A stretch of 64,000 nucleotides of DNA, taken from assembly GCF_000006445.2 (NCBI RefSeq), contig NC_006048.2, forward strand, positions 682,001-746,000, in the 5' to 3' direction. A program made the position numbers and the translations under genes. Each line of letters begins with the position of its first letter. Within the stretch, counting starts at the first letter, position 1. Below are positions 49,001 through 57,112 of the stretch, piece by piece. The notes under the pieces are model-generated. The model did not search any database. It saw only the letters and a list, made by a program, of their open reading frames with translations, and was not told the origin of the DNA. Origin of the DNA: Debaryomyces hansenii CBS767. Its lineage: Eukaryota; Ascomycota; Pichiomycetes; Serinales; Debaryomycetaceae.

Positions 49001-51777
49001 GGTGATAAATTCTTCATTAATTTCTGGTAAGTTTCATTAACAATCTTTTCAGCAAATTCAAGCCCAAATGCTCCTGGACCAGCTTCATTCTCTCCCTGAA
49101 CTACTACAGGTAATTGTGGAATTTTTGTTGGGGATACTTTAGCACTTGTTATAAAGGCATCAAACATTTGCAAGCAGGATGTTCTCACTGACTTCAACGT
49201 AGGAACCAACTCACGATAATATGGTAATGTAGAATTATCAGGATTAGACAATACATTCATTAATGATTCCTGGAATAACGCTATAGCTGTTTCTGGAGGT
49301 GACATGTCCCTGGACTTCAAAGAATTTGCAAACTCTTGTATGACTAGAGCACTAAATAAGCGTGGTGTGGCATGGGGTGAGCTTAAATAATGTAACAATA
49401 ATTGGAAGATGTTCTGTAATGTTTCTTCATTAGTAATATAAGACAATGAATTACCGTAGGCAGTTGCAGCCTCGCTTCTAGTTCTTATGAAAGTCTCAAA
49501 GCCAACTAACATAACATCACCTTTGAATATTGGTGCATCTATGTTCACTTTCAAATCTTCGTGAAATGGGAAATCAGATTTTACTTTGGTTTCATTAGGA
49601 GATTTTCTCTTTCTACCACGTTTTTCAACACCATTCGGTTCCAATGGATCAAGATTGGTATCATCTTCAATCGGGGTCGATACCGCTGATCCATCTTCAA
49701 GCGATCCTAGAATGTGTCCTGAAGGTCTCATTATCAAATTTGTATTCATATGATAGTTGTGTCTTGCAATTCCAATTGGAGTCATGAGTAACGTAAGTAG
49801 CGGTTGAAAATGACATCCGAAGATTGTCTCCATGGACTCCAATTCATTATTTTGATCAATCTCCTTTAATAATTTGTTGTAAACTAATACAGAAAGCTCT
49901 AGAACATCCTTGTTTTGTTCAACTAATAGGTTTTGAAATATTAGTCTTAAAGCTTTTGAATTAATCCATTTTTTAGTGACATCGCTGCCAATAGATAAAA
50001 ATTCAAGGATTGTTCTTAATACTGCCTTTCTGACGTTCGTAATAGAATGCCTAAAAAAAGGGAACAATCTTGGAACCAAATACTCAAATGAGTTTGAATT
50101 GCTCTCTATAGCATCCTTTTGCATAATTGCAATTACTTCCTTGTGGGTACATAGTTTCGCCAATAAATCCATTACAGATCCAATAGAGGCCGATAAATCA
50201 TCTCGTAAGTTTGTCAAACAGTCCCATATAACACTCAATAAAGTATGAATCAACTCTTGCTTGGTTTTGACAAATTGTGATGCAATTGGAGTTAATGTCA
50301 AAGCAGCAACCGACTGAACATCATCATCGCTTTCTTGTAGTCCATGCAATACCATATTTACAACTGTATCTAAGGACTCTGGTCTCGATAATAAAACGTC
50401 AGTTCTTACACTAACAAAATATCTTACACCTAACATACCTCCATGCTTTGCTTCCCAACATTTAGGAACCCCTAGATCATTAGCGTGGTCTTGTAATACC
50501 AATTTATTCAAGCTATCAAAAGTTCTGAGAACAACTTGATCATCCAAATGGATCAATAACGCTGCTAAAGTTTGTGCACTCGACTCTCTGACAGGTGCAA
50601 CAACCGTATCGGAAACATAATCACCAAATCTATCAAGGGCAAACAATGTACATAACCTTACAGCTAAATCTTCCAAAGTAGCAGAATTATTGCGGTCATT
50701 ATCTTCCTTTGACTTATTCATTACTCTTCCGGCACCCTTCCCATGTTTCCTAATTAACTCACGCAAACCCAATGCAGACCCATGTCTTATTTCCCACTTT
50801 TCATCGAATAAATCGGCTACCAATAATTCATAAACTCCTTGAAATTGCCACACCAACCCGGCAACCTTAGCATGCTGAGATAACAAAGGAGATAATTCTG
50901 GAGCCTTGGTTTCAAATACTAATTTCTCACCTCCCTGTTGAGATGTAATATCGTACTGAGCGGAATCTTCCATTATTTCATCAGTACCTTCACCATTTTC
51001 CACTAATTTTCTTGAGATAGAGCTTTGTGAAATATCCACGGGTTTGACCCTAATAGCACCGGATTTTGCATTTACTTTAGCTCTTCTCTTTTGCATGGCC
51101 TTCAATCTTGCGTTAGAAGCAGTTCTTGACGAGTCTGGGCGTGGTGAATTTGAGTCCGAGTTATCACACGAGACACTTACAGCTTCGATATGTTCAGTCT
51201 TCACTTCTGGATCAGGTTTTACCTCGGTTTCCTCGACAGGTGTTATATTACTTTTCTGTTTCTTTAACTTACCAATGAATGTCGAGTTATCATCAGGATG
51301 CTGTCCTGTTCCGTTTGAAGGCTCGAATTCATCGGTTCCACATGCTAATAATTTGACGTTGCTCTTCAATATTTCATGAAGGTTCCACGAGTTGAAATCA
51401 ACCAAATTCGATAAATTATCATCAATCTTTTTCAATTCTTCGTCCTGCTCCAACTTTATGCGACTGGCTTCATCTAATTCTTCGATTTTAACAATTGTTT
51501 CTTCCTTTTCTTCGAATTCATGCTCTTTTTTTATGGTGTCTGAGCAATTCGGATCCCAGAGCTCTGAATGATTAACAATTCCCCCAAAAGCCCTTGCTGC
51601 TGTAACCCTTGTCTCCCATTTGGTCGATTTCAAGTATGGGTACACTCTTCCAAGCAAATTGATCGTCTCTTCCGGATGTCCTTTAGCTAAGTCTGATAGC
51701 TGATCCGCTGCAGTATTTCGAATAAACGGAGTAGAACCCGTCTCCAATAATACCACTAATCTATCTAACCGAGACAT
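46006..51777 (-). CDS. MOT1: TBP-removing Snf2-family ATPase Mot1
   Basis: Mot1 uses ATP to strip TBP from DNA and redistributes it genome-wide. 1923 residues (S. cerevisiae Mot1 has 1867). The N-terminus SRLDRLVVLLETGSTPFIRN begins a HEAT-repeat solenoid of about 1300 residues that grips TBP, with ETRVTAARAFGGIVNHSELW near 55 and EIRHGSALGLRELIRKHG near 330. The Snf2 ATPase follows: LRKYQQEGVNWLAFLNKY, Walker A DDMGLGKTLQTICI near 1345, DEGH (CVLDEGHIIKNAAS) near 1457, LILSGTPIQNNVLELWSLFD, and helicase C with TTKVGGLGLNLTGADTVIF and AMDRAHRLGQKKVV near 1795. The C-terminal bridge has LWDESQYEDEYNLDNFIKTL as in Mot1. Confidence 0.98.
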   Translation of the reverse strand: MSRLDRLVVLLETGSTPFIRNTAADQLSDLAKGHPEETINLLGRVYPYLKSTKWETRVTAARAFGGIVNHSELWDPNCSDTIKKEHEFEEKEETIVKIEELDEASRIKLEQDEELKKIDDNLSNLVDFNSWNLHEILKSNVKLLACGTDEFEPSNGTGQHPDDNSTFIGKLKKQKSNITPVEETEVKPDPEVKTEHIEAVSVSCDNSDSNSPRPDSSRTASNARLKAMQKRRAKVNAKSGAIRVKPVDISQSSISRKLVENGEGTDEIMEDSAQYDITSQQGGEKLVFETKAPELSPLLSQHAKVAGLVWQFQGVYELLVADLFDEKWEIRHGSALGLRELIRKHGKGAGRVMNKSKEDNDRNNSATLEDLAVRLCTLFALDRFGDYVSDTVVAPVRESSAQTLAALLIHLDDQVVLRTFDSLNKLVLQDHANDLGVPKCWEAKHGGMLGVRYFVSVRTDVLLSRPESLDTVVNMVLHGLQESDDDVQSVAALTLTPIASQFVKTKQELIHTLLSVIWDCLTNLRDDLSASIGSVMDLLAKLCTHKEVIAIMQKDAIESNSNSFEYLVPRLFPFFRHSITNVRKAVLRTILEFLSIGSDVTKKWINSKALRLIFQNLLVEQNKDVLELSVLVYNKLLKEIDQNNELESMETIFGCHFQPLLTLLMTPIGIARHNYHMNTNLIMRPSGHILGSLEDGSAVSTPIEDDTNLDPLEPNGVEKRGRKRKSPNETKVKSDFPFHEDLKVNIDAPIFKGDVMLVGFETFIRTRSEAATAYGNSLSYITNEETLQNIFQLLLHYLSSPHATPRLFSALVIQEFANSLKSRDMSPPETAIALFQESLMNVLSNPDNSTLPYYRELVPTLKSVRTSCLQMFDAFITSAKVSPTKIPQLPVVVQGENEAGPGAFGLEFAEKIVNETYQKLMKNLSPTYRMSANQTLEDSKHRITVAIQEANTARTHRTTGILSVYAAAVLALNGIPKKLNPIIRSLMDSVKQEESGILQQRSAIAVAHLIKELNIAGKKGAADKIVKNLCAFLCVDTSEVPEFYHNIKFKDYILSLRKEEAKTDPADIAAHERAIIEARIKRNGALMTLEALLSIYKSNLFEEVSKLKELMLEPLNLLKISSTNEVIEDVLKGQSIIDALGVLRALLPKLDSSLYPEIIERLPLLIPGLSSDFSVFRYSTAKCFATISSICPTKAFTFLVKSILPMLNNAGEVKERQGAIESIYHLSSTMGSDILPYIVFLIVPVLGRMSDTDQDVRILATTTFASIIKLVPLEAGIPDPADMPQELLEGRDRERDFIQQMMDPTKVKSFDLPVSIKATLRKYQQEGVNWLAFLNKYHLHGILCDDMGLGKTLQTICIVASDHYMRAERFKETQSAEFRRLPSIIICPPSLTGHWEQEYNQYAPFLKVIVYAGAPSIRSAIRSQIHDADIVVTSYDVCRNDVEFLANHDFNYCVLDEGHIIKNAASKLTRSVKRIRGEHRLILSGTPIQNNVLELWSLFDFLMPGFLGTEKVFHEKFAKPIATSRSSKTSSKEQEAGALALESLHKQVLPFMLRRLKEDVLSDLPPKIIQDYYCELSDLQKQLYKDFAKKQKSTVVDEVQSEGDEAKEGKTHVFQALQYMRKLCNHPALVLSPDHPKFAEVSTYLQSHKSDIRSIEHSPKLMSLKNLLLECGIGVNDNDYLSANYKQKQKQQQMITSEGVISEHRALIFCQLKDMLDIVENELLKKYLPSVTYTRLDGSTDPRDRQSIVRKFNEDPSIDVLLLTTKVGGLGLNLTGADTVIFVEHDWNPMNDLQAMDRAHRLGQKKVVNVYRLITKNTLEEKIMGLQKFKMNIASTIVNQQNSGLASMDTNQLLDLFDVDENAAKLVEIGENNTDKKEENVPDDVAGGLTGKAAGAVGELADLWDESQYEDEYNLDNFIKTLK

Positions 51778-52574
51778 CTTTGTTTAGTGATTGGTTCTCC
51801 CCTTTTTTATTTACTATTTTCTTTATGCCTCTATTTGCTTCTTTGCTTCTAGTCCATAGACGATGATCTGAGAATATCCTATTAATTATCGAAAAAGAAG
51901 GGTGAAAAAACTATTTTCAATAATTCGATGAATAATTACTTGTAATCACTTAGTATATCAATCCTTTCGAAGGTTATGATGCTTGTATTTAAGTATTTAA
52001 AATTTTTTTGCAAATCTGTTACTACATTTTTAACAATCGCTTTGAGCGATATCGTGTTGTATTTATATCATTGCAGCTTAAGCCAAATTTTTTTAAGACT
52101 GCGATTTTGTGTAATATGAGGTTTTTAATCTATATCAGTGGGTAATCAGCGTAACAATACATAATACAAGTATAGCAAACTTACCTACGTTGCATATATA
52201 GCTAGATCTATTCTATACATTAATTATGTGAGTGGCCATTTTTTTTAAATGTAGACATAAACAATATGGCATTCAAATTAAAGTCCAATATACTTGTAAT
52301 AGCAAGGGAATCAGTGAGCACGCGTATATTACATTGGTCATGTCAACTTGAGTTTCTCCAAGAAGGAGGAACAGAGAGTAAGAGACTACAAGCGTATATA
52401 TTTGATGGCATCGTGTATTATTAATGATCATTGGCTAGTATAATGGAGGGACAGCAGGTGTCAGGAACGAGAACCGGGTAACATAACAATATATGCTCCG
52501 GGTAACGTAACAAGCCCATCCGCCAAACTGGACATTATATACTAGTCTTGTAAGATATGAACGGCGTGTAAGAC
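51778..52574. other. Intergenic region between CCDC124-like gene and MOT1
   Basis: 797 bp that acts as the MOT1 upstream region and the 3' region of the CCDC124-like gene. The right end holds two Reb1-type sites in a direct repeat (listed separately). The rest is AT-rich, with no supported frame or RNA gene. Confidence 0.5.
52474..52513. promoter_or_regulatory. Two Reb1-type sites in a 16-bp direct repeat
   Basis: CCGGGTAACATAACAA (52474-52489) and CCGGGTAACGTAACAA (52498-52513) differ at one base and start 24 bp apart. Each contains CGGGTAA, the Reb1 consensus (52475-52481 and 52499-52505). They lie 62-101 nt past the stop codon of the CCDC124-like gene and about 700 bp upstream of MOT1, a position suited to roadblock termination or a promoter boundary. 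Confidence 0.7.
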
Positions 52575-53249
52575 CTAGGCAAACTTCTCTTGTCTCTTGC
52601 TCTTGACGTTGGTCTTCAATTGATCGACTTCGTCTCTTGTGGCGTTGTATTTGATGTTGGTGTCTTGGTTCATAGGGTTTTCTGGAGACTTTTGGAATTC
52701 CTTGAAGATCAAGTTCTTCATTTGTTGCAACCTTAAACCTGGCTCTTCCTTTCTCATTTCCGGAAGTCTCTTTTCTTCGTAGGCGGCGTAGGCAGCCTTG
52801 ACTCTTCTTTCTGGGTGCTTATCGATGTCCTTAGTTTGAACACCTCCGTCCCTGCCTGTCAAAGCCAATGCTGATAAGGCATCATCAATACCACTGGCAC
52901 TCAATTCTGGAGTATCCTTGTTATCGCTCAAGAAATCGTCGATCTTACCTGTTCTTCTTGAGGCAACCTTGGCTGCACCTCTTTGTTTGGCAGAAAGTGG
53001 TTTAGCAGGTAATGATGCTTCCTCTGCCTTTAATAAGGCCTCTCTTTCATTCTTCTTACGAGCAGCTTCATCCTTCTTGAACTTTTCGTCTTCCTTCTTC
53101 TTATTTGCCTTTTTGGAACCTTGTTCCCATTCACCGGCTTCTTGTTCTTCTAATACAGCTTCTTGAGCTTGCTTCTTTTTGTTGGCATTTTCGGCCTTTT
53201 TAGCATTTCCTGCAACCTTCTTGGTGTTTTCGACTCCCTTCTTAGCCAT
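52575..53249 (-). CDS. CCDC124/Oxs1-type ribosome-associated protein
   Basis: A 224-residue, highly charged protein of the CCDC124 family. Human CCDC124 and the small yeast relative Lso2 bind the decoding/intersubunit region of idle ribosomes. The N-terminal half is a Lys/Glu/Ala coiled coil (KKKQAQEAVLEEQEAGEWEQ, KKNEREALLKAEEASLPAK). The family-typical middle is PLSAKQRGAAKVASRRTGKI and DDALSALALTG. The HMG-like C-terminus is HPERRVKAAYAAYEEKRLPE, MRKEEPGLRLQQMKNLIFKE and SPENPMNQ. Lso2 of S. cerevisiae is only about 90 residues, so this full-length form is another sign of a non-Saccharomyces lineage. Codon bias is strong, suggesting high expression. Confidence 0.88.
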   Translation of the reverse strand: MAKKGVENTKKVAGNAKKAENANKKKQAQEAVLEEQEAGEWEQGSKKANKKKEDEKFKKDEAARKKNEREALLKAEEASLPAKPLSAKQRGAAKVASRRTGKIDDFLSDNKDTPELSASGIDDALSALALTGRDGGVQTKDIDKHPERRVKAAYAAYEEKRLPEMRKEEPGLRLQQMKNLIFKEFQKSPENPMNQDTNIKYNATRDEVDQLKTNVKSKRQEKFA

Positions 53250-53622
53250 TGTTAATTATGTTTATCTTTCAAAAGAATAGTCTAACAGGAGAAATGGAAA
53301 TATTCGAATCTAACTTCGTCGAATTTTGATCCGATTAGCGGAATAACCTCACGTGAGCCGGTTTTGATTGCAAAAAAAATCTACTTTACATCCTACAATA
53401 AACAGTAATAAGATAAATGTATAATTTCAAAATATTTTAAGTAAAAAAATAAGAACTAAATACTCTACTTTTCACTATTTGTATGATTTTCAATAAAAAC
53501 CTCTTAAATCACCAATATATTCACTATACTGGATATGACCCTAAGAATTTGACATTGGAACTACCAATTTATTTCAAATGACAAATGATATGCTGGTTTT
53601 AGTCAGGGAAATCATGAGTAGT
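53250..53622. promoter_or_regulatory. Promoter of CCDC124-like gene with CACGTG
   Basis: 373 bp between LYS20/21 (3' end) and the CCDC124-like gene (start). TCACGTGA (CACGTG 53350-53355) lies 101 bp upstream of the ATG. The remainder is AT-rich with nothing recognised. Confidence 0.45.
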
Positions 53623-54885
53623 TTAACCTGACTTTTGCTTCTTAGAAACTGGTTCCTCGGTAACGTCTTTGTCACCTTCAGCTTGTGGCTTTAATAACGG
53701 AGTAGACAAATCAGCATGGAAATCTTTGATGATAGAATCAACGTCATCAATATTTAATTGTCTAACATCACCCATTATCTTAATCTTAGTAGTGACTTCT
53801 TTACATTGGTCGTCAGTTAAGTGCAAGTTCAATTGATCGACTCTTGATTTGATTGCATTCCAACCAGTTAATCTGTTAGCGAAATGAATATATCTAGTCA
53901 AACCGAAATCTGAAGGGTTTAAAATTTCATATGTAGATGGGTTGGCTAAAATGGCCTTAGCATGGATACCGGCCTTGTGAGTGAAGGCACAGAAACCAGT
54001 GATTGGGTTGTTGAAAGGAACGTTGACTTGAACGGCATCAGCAACCAAATTCTCTAAGTCTCTTAATTTGTGTAACTTATACTTGGATAAAACGTAGTCT
54101 CTGTCGGCAGTGATCATTCTTGCCATTAAAGCACCTAATGGAGTAATACCATTTCTTTCACCAATACCTAAGACAGAAACATCAATCAACTTAGCACCAG
54201 CTTCTAAAGCGGTGTAAGCGTTAGCAATAGCACAACCAGTATCGTTGTGGAAATGACATTCAATATCACATGAAACAACGGATTTCAAGGTCTTAACTAA
54301 TTCGTAAACTTGTCTTGGGTTGGCACAACCAACAGTATCAGCAATACCGACTCTATTAACACCGATTTTATCAACAGTTCTATAGATGTTCAACAAATCA
54401 ACGATATCAGATCTGAAGGAATCTTCGGATGAAAATCTAATTTCAATACCTTTAGATTTGACGAACTCAATCACTTCAATAGCAGATTGAGCAATGTAGT
54501 TCATGTCTTTACCATGTGAGTATTGTCTTAAGAATTGGGAAGTACCAATAACAACATCAACACCGTCAACACCAGTTTCAACGGCAACTCTAGCATCGTC
54601 CATATGACATCTAATATGGGTCAAAATCTTGGCTTTTAAACCTAATTTACAAATGGCTTCACAATCACTTCTACTTTGTTCAGAAGCAACTGGGGAAGTC
54701 AATTCAATATAGTCAACACCGAAGTCATCTAATGCTTTAGCAATTTCGATTTTCTTCTCGGTACTGAAGAAAGCGTTGGCGAATTGTTCACCTTCTCTTA
54801 AAGTAGATTCGATAACTTCGAATTTGTTAACATTCGATAAGAAGTCGGATGGATTTGGACCATATGGATTCGATTGAATGGACAT
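53623..54885 (-). CDS. LYS21: Homocitrate synthase (Lys20/Lys21)
   Basis: Catalyses condensation of acetyl-CoA with 2-oxoglutarate, the first committed step of fungal lysine synthesis. 420 residues. Landmarks of the DRE-TIM metallolyase fold: [20 protein letters not shown] with the catalytic Arg and metal Asp/Glu region, [74 protein letters not shown], the metal-binding [38 protein letters not shown] and [22 protein letters not shown]-terminal basic KKQKSG fits the nuclear location reported for yeast Lys20/21. Yeasts may have one or two copies; which one this is cannot be told. Two Gcn4 sites lie upstream. Confidence 0.97.
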   Translation of the reverse strand: MSIQSNPYGPNPSDFLSNVNKFEVIESTLREGEQFANAFFSTEKKIEIAKALDDFGVDYIELTSPVASEQSRSDCEAICKLGLKAKILTHIRCHMDDARVAVETGVDGVDVVIGTSQFLRQYSHGKDMNYIAQSAIEVIEFVKSKGIEIRFSSEDSFRSDIVDLLNIYRTVDKIGVNRVGIADTVGCANPRQVYELVKTLKSVVSCDIECHFHNDTGCAIANAYTALEAGAKLIDVSVLGIGERNGITPLGALMARMITADRDYVLSKYKLHKLRDLENLVADAVQVNVPFNNPITGFCAFTHKAGIHAKAILANPSTYEILNPSDFGLTRYIHFANRLTGWNAIKSRVDQLNLHLTDDQCKEVTTKIKIMGDVRQLNIDDVDSIIKDFHADLSTPLLKPQAEGDKDVTEEPVSKKQKSG

Positions 54886-55032
54886 TATTATTTAATATGG
54901 AAGTATTTTGATTAAAACTTGTTTCTGATTTAACAAAAGAATAAGTACTTTTACCTTAGTAATATATTGCTGAAAAATTTTTATGACTAAACACAGAATA
55001 AAAAAAAGTGAGTAAGAATTAATCGGAGTATA

Positions 55033-55224
55033 TGAGTCAGAATTACATATGCCGAAGCCTATTCTACTAATTTTACAATTTTCTTATATAAAAGACCATC
55101 ATAGTATAGTTCATAGAATTCTACTTGTATATCGTTCATCTCTTACATGTTAAACGTAGTATTGTATTACGTGTAGCTATATTTACCCTAATCAGTACAA
55201 TTTGGACCCCAGTTGGATGAGTCA
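55033..55224. promoter_or_regulatory. Two Gcn4 sites upstream of homocitrate synthase
   Basis: TGAGTCA occurs at 55033-55039 and 55218-55224, 148 and 333 bp before the ATG at 54885. This is the consensus for Gcn4, the general amino-acid control activator, and fits a lysine-biosynthesis gene. I did not see the Lys14-type TCCRNYGGA motif in this 473-bp spacer (54886-55358), which otherwise is AT-rich and empty. Confidence 0.72.
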
Positions 55225-55358
55225 TAATCAAGAATCAAAAATTATTGCGCTTCGAATCTCATGCGAAAGAAAAAGCAAGCAAAATTGAACTAAAAGAATA
55301 TATTCTTAACTATATAATTACAAATTTAAAATACACAGTAAACAACAGAGCATAAATA

Positions 55359-56207
55359 CTAAATAGGGTTTGTGACCATTTTAACGAAACGGAATATTTC
55401 CAGTTTTAATTTGAGCAAATCAATATTCTTCACAACCAATTTCCCATTCATTCTGGTAACTATAGTCTTAACAATTGTGTTAATCTCACCATTAGACATG
55501 CCACTTATGGCAGACCAGTTCTTCGTAATCTTTTCTCTTGACAAGGCTAACTTGAAGCAACCGACAATCAATTTTTTTAAACAGAAGTCCATCTCATTGT
55601 AGTTCGCAAAATTGTTGGACTGGTTCAAGTACCTCAACAAGTAAATGATATCCATGTATCGGAACAAGTAGATTATGCCTTTCATGAATAAAGGCAACGA
55701 TAATTGCAATCGATTGGTTAAAATAAGCAAAAACCTGTCCAACGGGACCTCGGATGAGTTTGGGACTGGTGGGTATTGGGGTGGGAATGAGTTGGTAATC
55801 TTGGTAGCGATGTACTTCACAACGATAGTCATCAATTGATTCCTTTCGTTTCTGAACTGCTCTTTTGTCAACTCCTGCTTTTCGCTGTTTACTTCCGGTT
55901 CTTGGACCAGCAACTTCATGTCTCGTTTGACCTGTTCGGCTGCGATAGAAGCCTTCACGTTCACATCGCTTTCGTGGCCATTCACAGACTGAGTGCTGCA
56001 ATCTTCTCCGTCTGATACGTCTTCGCTGTCGGAAACAAGCAAAGGCACATCCTCAACATCATCGTTATTTATCAATTTCTGTGTGGTCGATGTATTTTCC
56101 ACATACTGGTTAACTTGTAAAATGTCATCCATCGGATACGGCTTCAAAATGGTGTTCGTAGAAATGGTAGACTTGGATGAATAATCATTATCAACAATGG
56201 TAATCAT
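55359..56207 (-). CDS. Cyclin-like protein, Pho80/Pcl type
   Basis: A 282-residue protein. The first 125 residues are disordered and acidic (DDVEDVPLLVSDSEDVSDGED). From about 130 there is a cyclin-box pattern: NERNQLMTIVVKYIATKITN, VPLDRFLLILTNRLQLSLPL, IYLFRYMDIIYLLRYLNQSN, NEMDFCLKKLIVGCFKLALS, ITKNWSAISGMSNGEINTIV, and a last helix KNIDLLKLKLEIFRFVKMV. The K-x2-NWSAISGMSNGEIN string resembles the KSWAKISGLS--ELN of Pcl/Pho80 cyclins, which pair with the Pho85 kinase. Which member it is cannot be told. The plus-strand frame over the start is a shadow. Confidence 0.65.
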   Translation of the reverse strand: MITIVDNDYSSKSTISTNTILKPYPMDDILQVNQYVENTSTTQKLINNDDVEDVPLLVSDSEDVSDGEDCSTQSVNGHESDVNVKASIAAEQVKRDMKLLVQEPEVNSEKQELTKEQFRNERNQLMTIVVKYIATKITNSFPPQYPPVPNSSEVPLDRFLLILTNRLQLSLPLFMKGIIYLFRYMDIIYLLRYLNQSNNFANYNEMDFCLKKLIVGCFKLALSREKITKNWSAISGMSNGEINTIVKTIVTRMNGKLVVKNIDLLKLKLEIFRFVKMVTNPI

Positions 56208-57112
56208 TTTTAAACTCTTATTCTTTATTAATCGTAGAACTTCGGATTTCCAGTTGACTAAAAAAAGCGTTCAATAGATTAAATGTGATTTTGGCAAATA
56301 TCAAACAAACAATAACCTTGTTGCTTTATCTCTTTATAAAACCGTGTAAAGCAACCAAAATATAATATATCAAACTGTACAAAAAGGTAAATGTATAACT
56401 ACTCAATAATTATACATTAAAAAATCATCTTCGAAATACTGATACTATACTGTGGAATTAAACTTAAAATAATCAATTATAATGTAAATTATGGAATTTT
56501 ATATCAGAATCTAATCAGTTGATGATCAAAATTTATCTGAATTAATGTTGAAATATTAAATTACCAGTTTGATAGATATTCTATACACCTTTTATATTAT
56601 ATCGTGGCACTAGAAAAGAAGTAAAATATATCCTAGATTCTTAAGTGCACTCGATGAGGATTGAAGGTTGACTCATTCTGAAATTTTTTTAGGGGAGCCG
56701 AGCACCGGCAGTGAGACTTTCACGTTTATAAGGCATTTTAATTTTTCCTATACCTGGCTATACACTAACGGCGCAAACGGTTGTCTGGAATTCCAGATAT
56801 ATCAGACCAAGACGGGTCCTATCTGGAATGTAGTTATAGAGCGTAAAATGTATATTTATATATGGCAAGTAGACAAGTAGACAAGTAGACAAGTTAGTTA
56901 ATAGGTATATAGATTGTCCTGCACACTGGCCGATCCCAGATACATTAGTGTTAAATCAACGTCTGATGATTAGAAGTATAAGCAGTTAATTGAACGGATT
57001 CTACTATAAACTTCAGATTTTTGAGTAGTTGTGTTGGTACAAGCATTCTTAAACGATTATTGTGTATCTTTCAATCAACCATTAGTAGACGGGCCGGTAG
57101 ATAATTTTATCC
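56208..57112. other. 905-bp spacer between cyclin-like gene and MET7
   Basis: Divergent promoter region. The left half is AT-rich. A GC-richer block at about 56690-56850 contains a 14-bp perfect palindrome TCTGGAATTCCAGA (56784-56797) and a further copy of ATCTGGAAT near 56820. It is followed by an 8-bp tandem repeat (56866-56897). A 70-codon frame there begins at TTG and shows no conserved feature. No tRNA was found. Confidence 0.45.
56866..56897 (+). repeat. 8-bp tandem repeat upstream of MET7
   Basis: Three perfect copies of CAAGTAGA (56866-56889) and a fourth imperfect copy CAAGTTAG (56890-56897), about 215 bp before the MET7 ATG. Confidence 0.9.

Noticed and set aside
56668..56880. 70-codon frame upstream of MET7.
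   Set aside because: Starts at TTG, ends in the tandem repeat, and has no recognisable motif.
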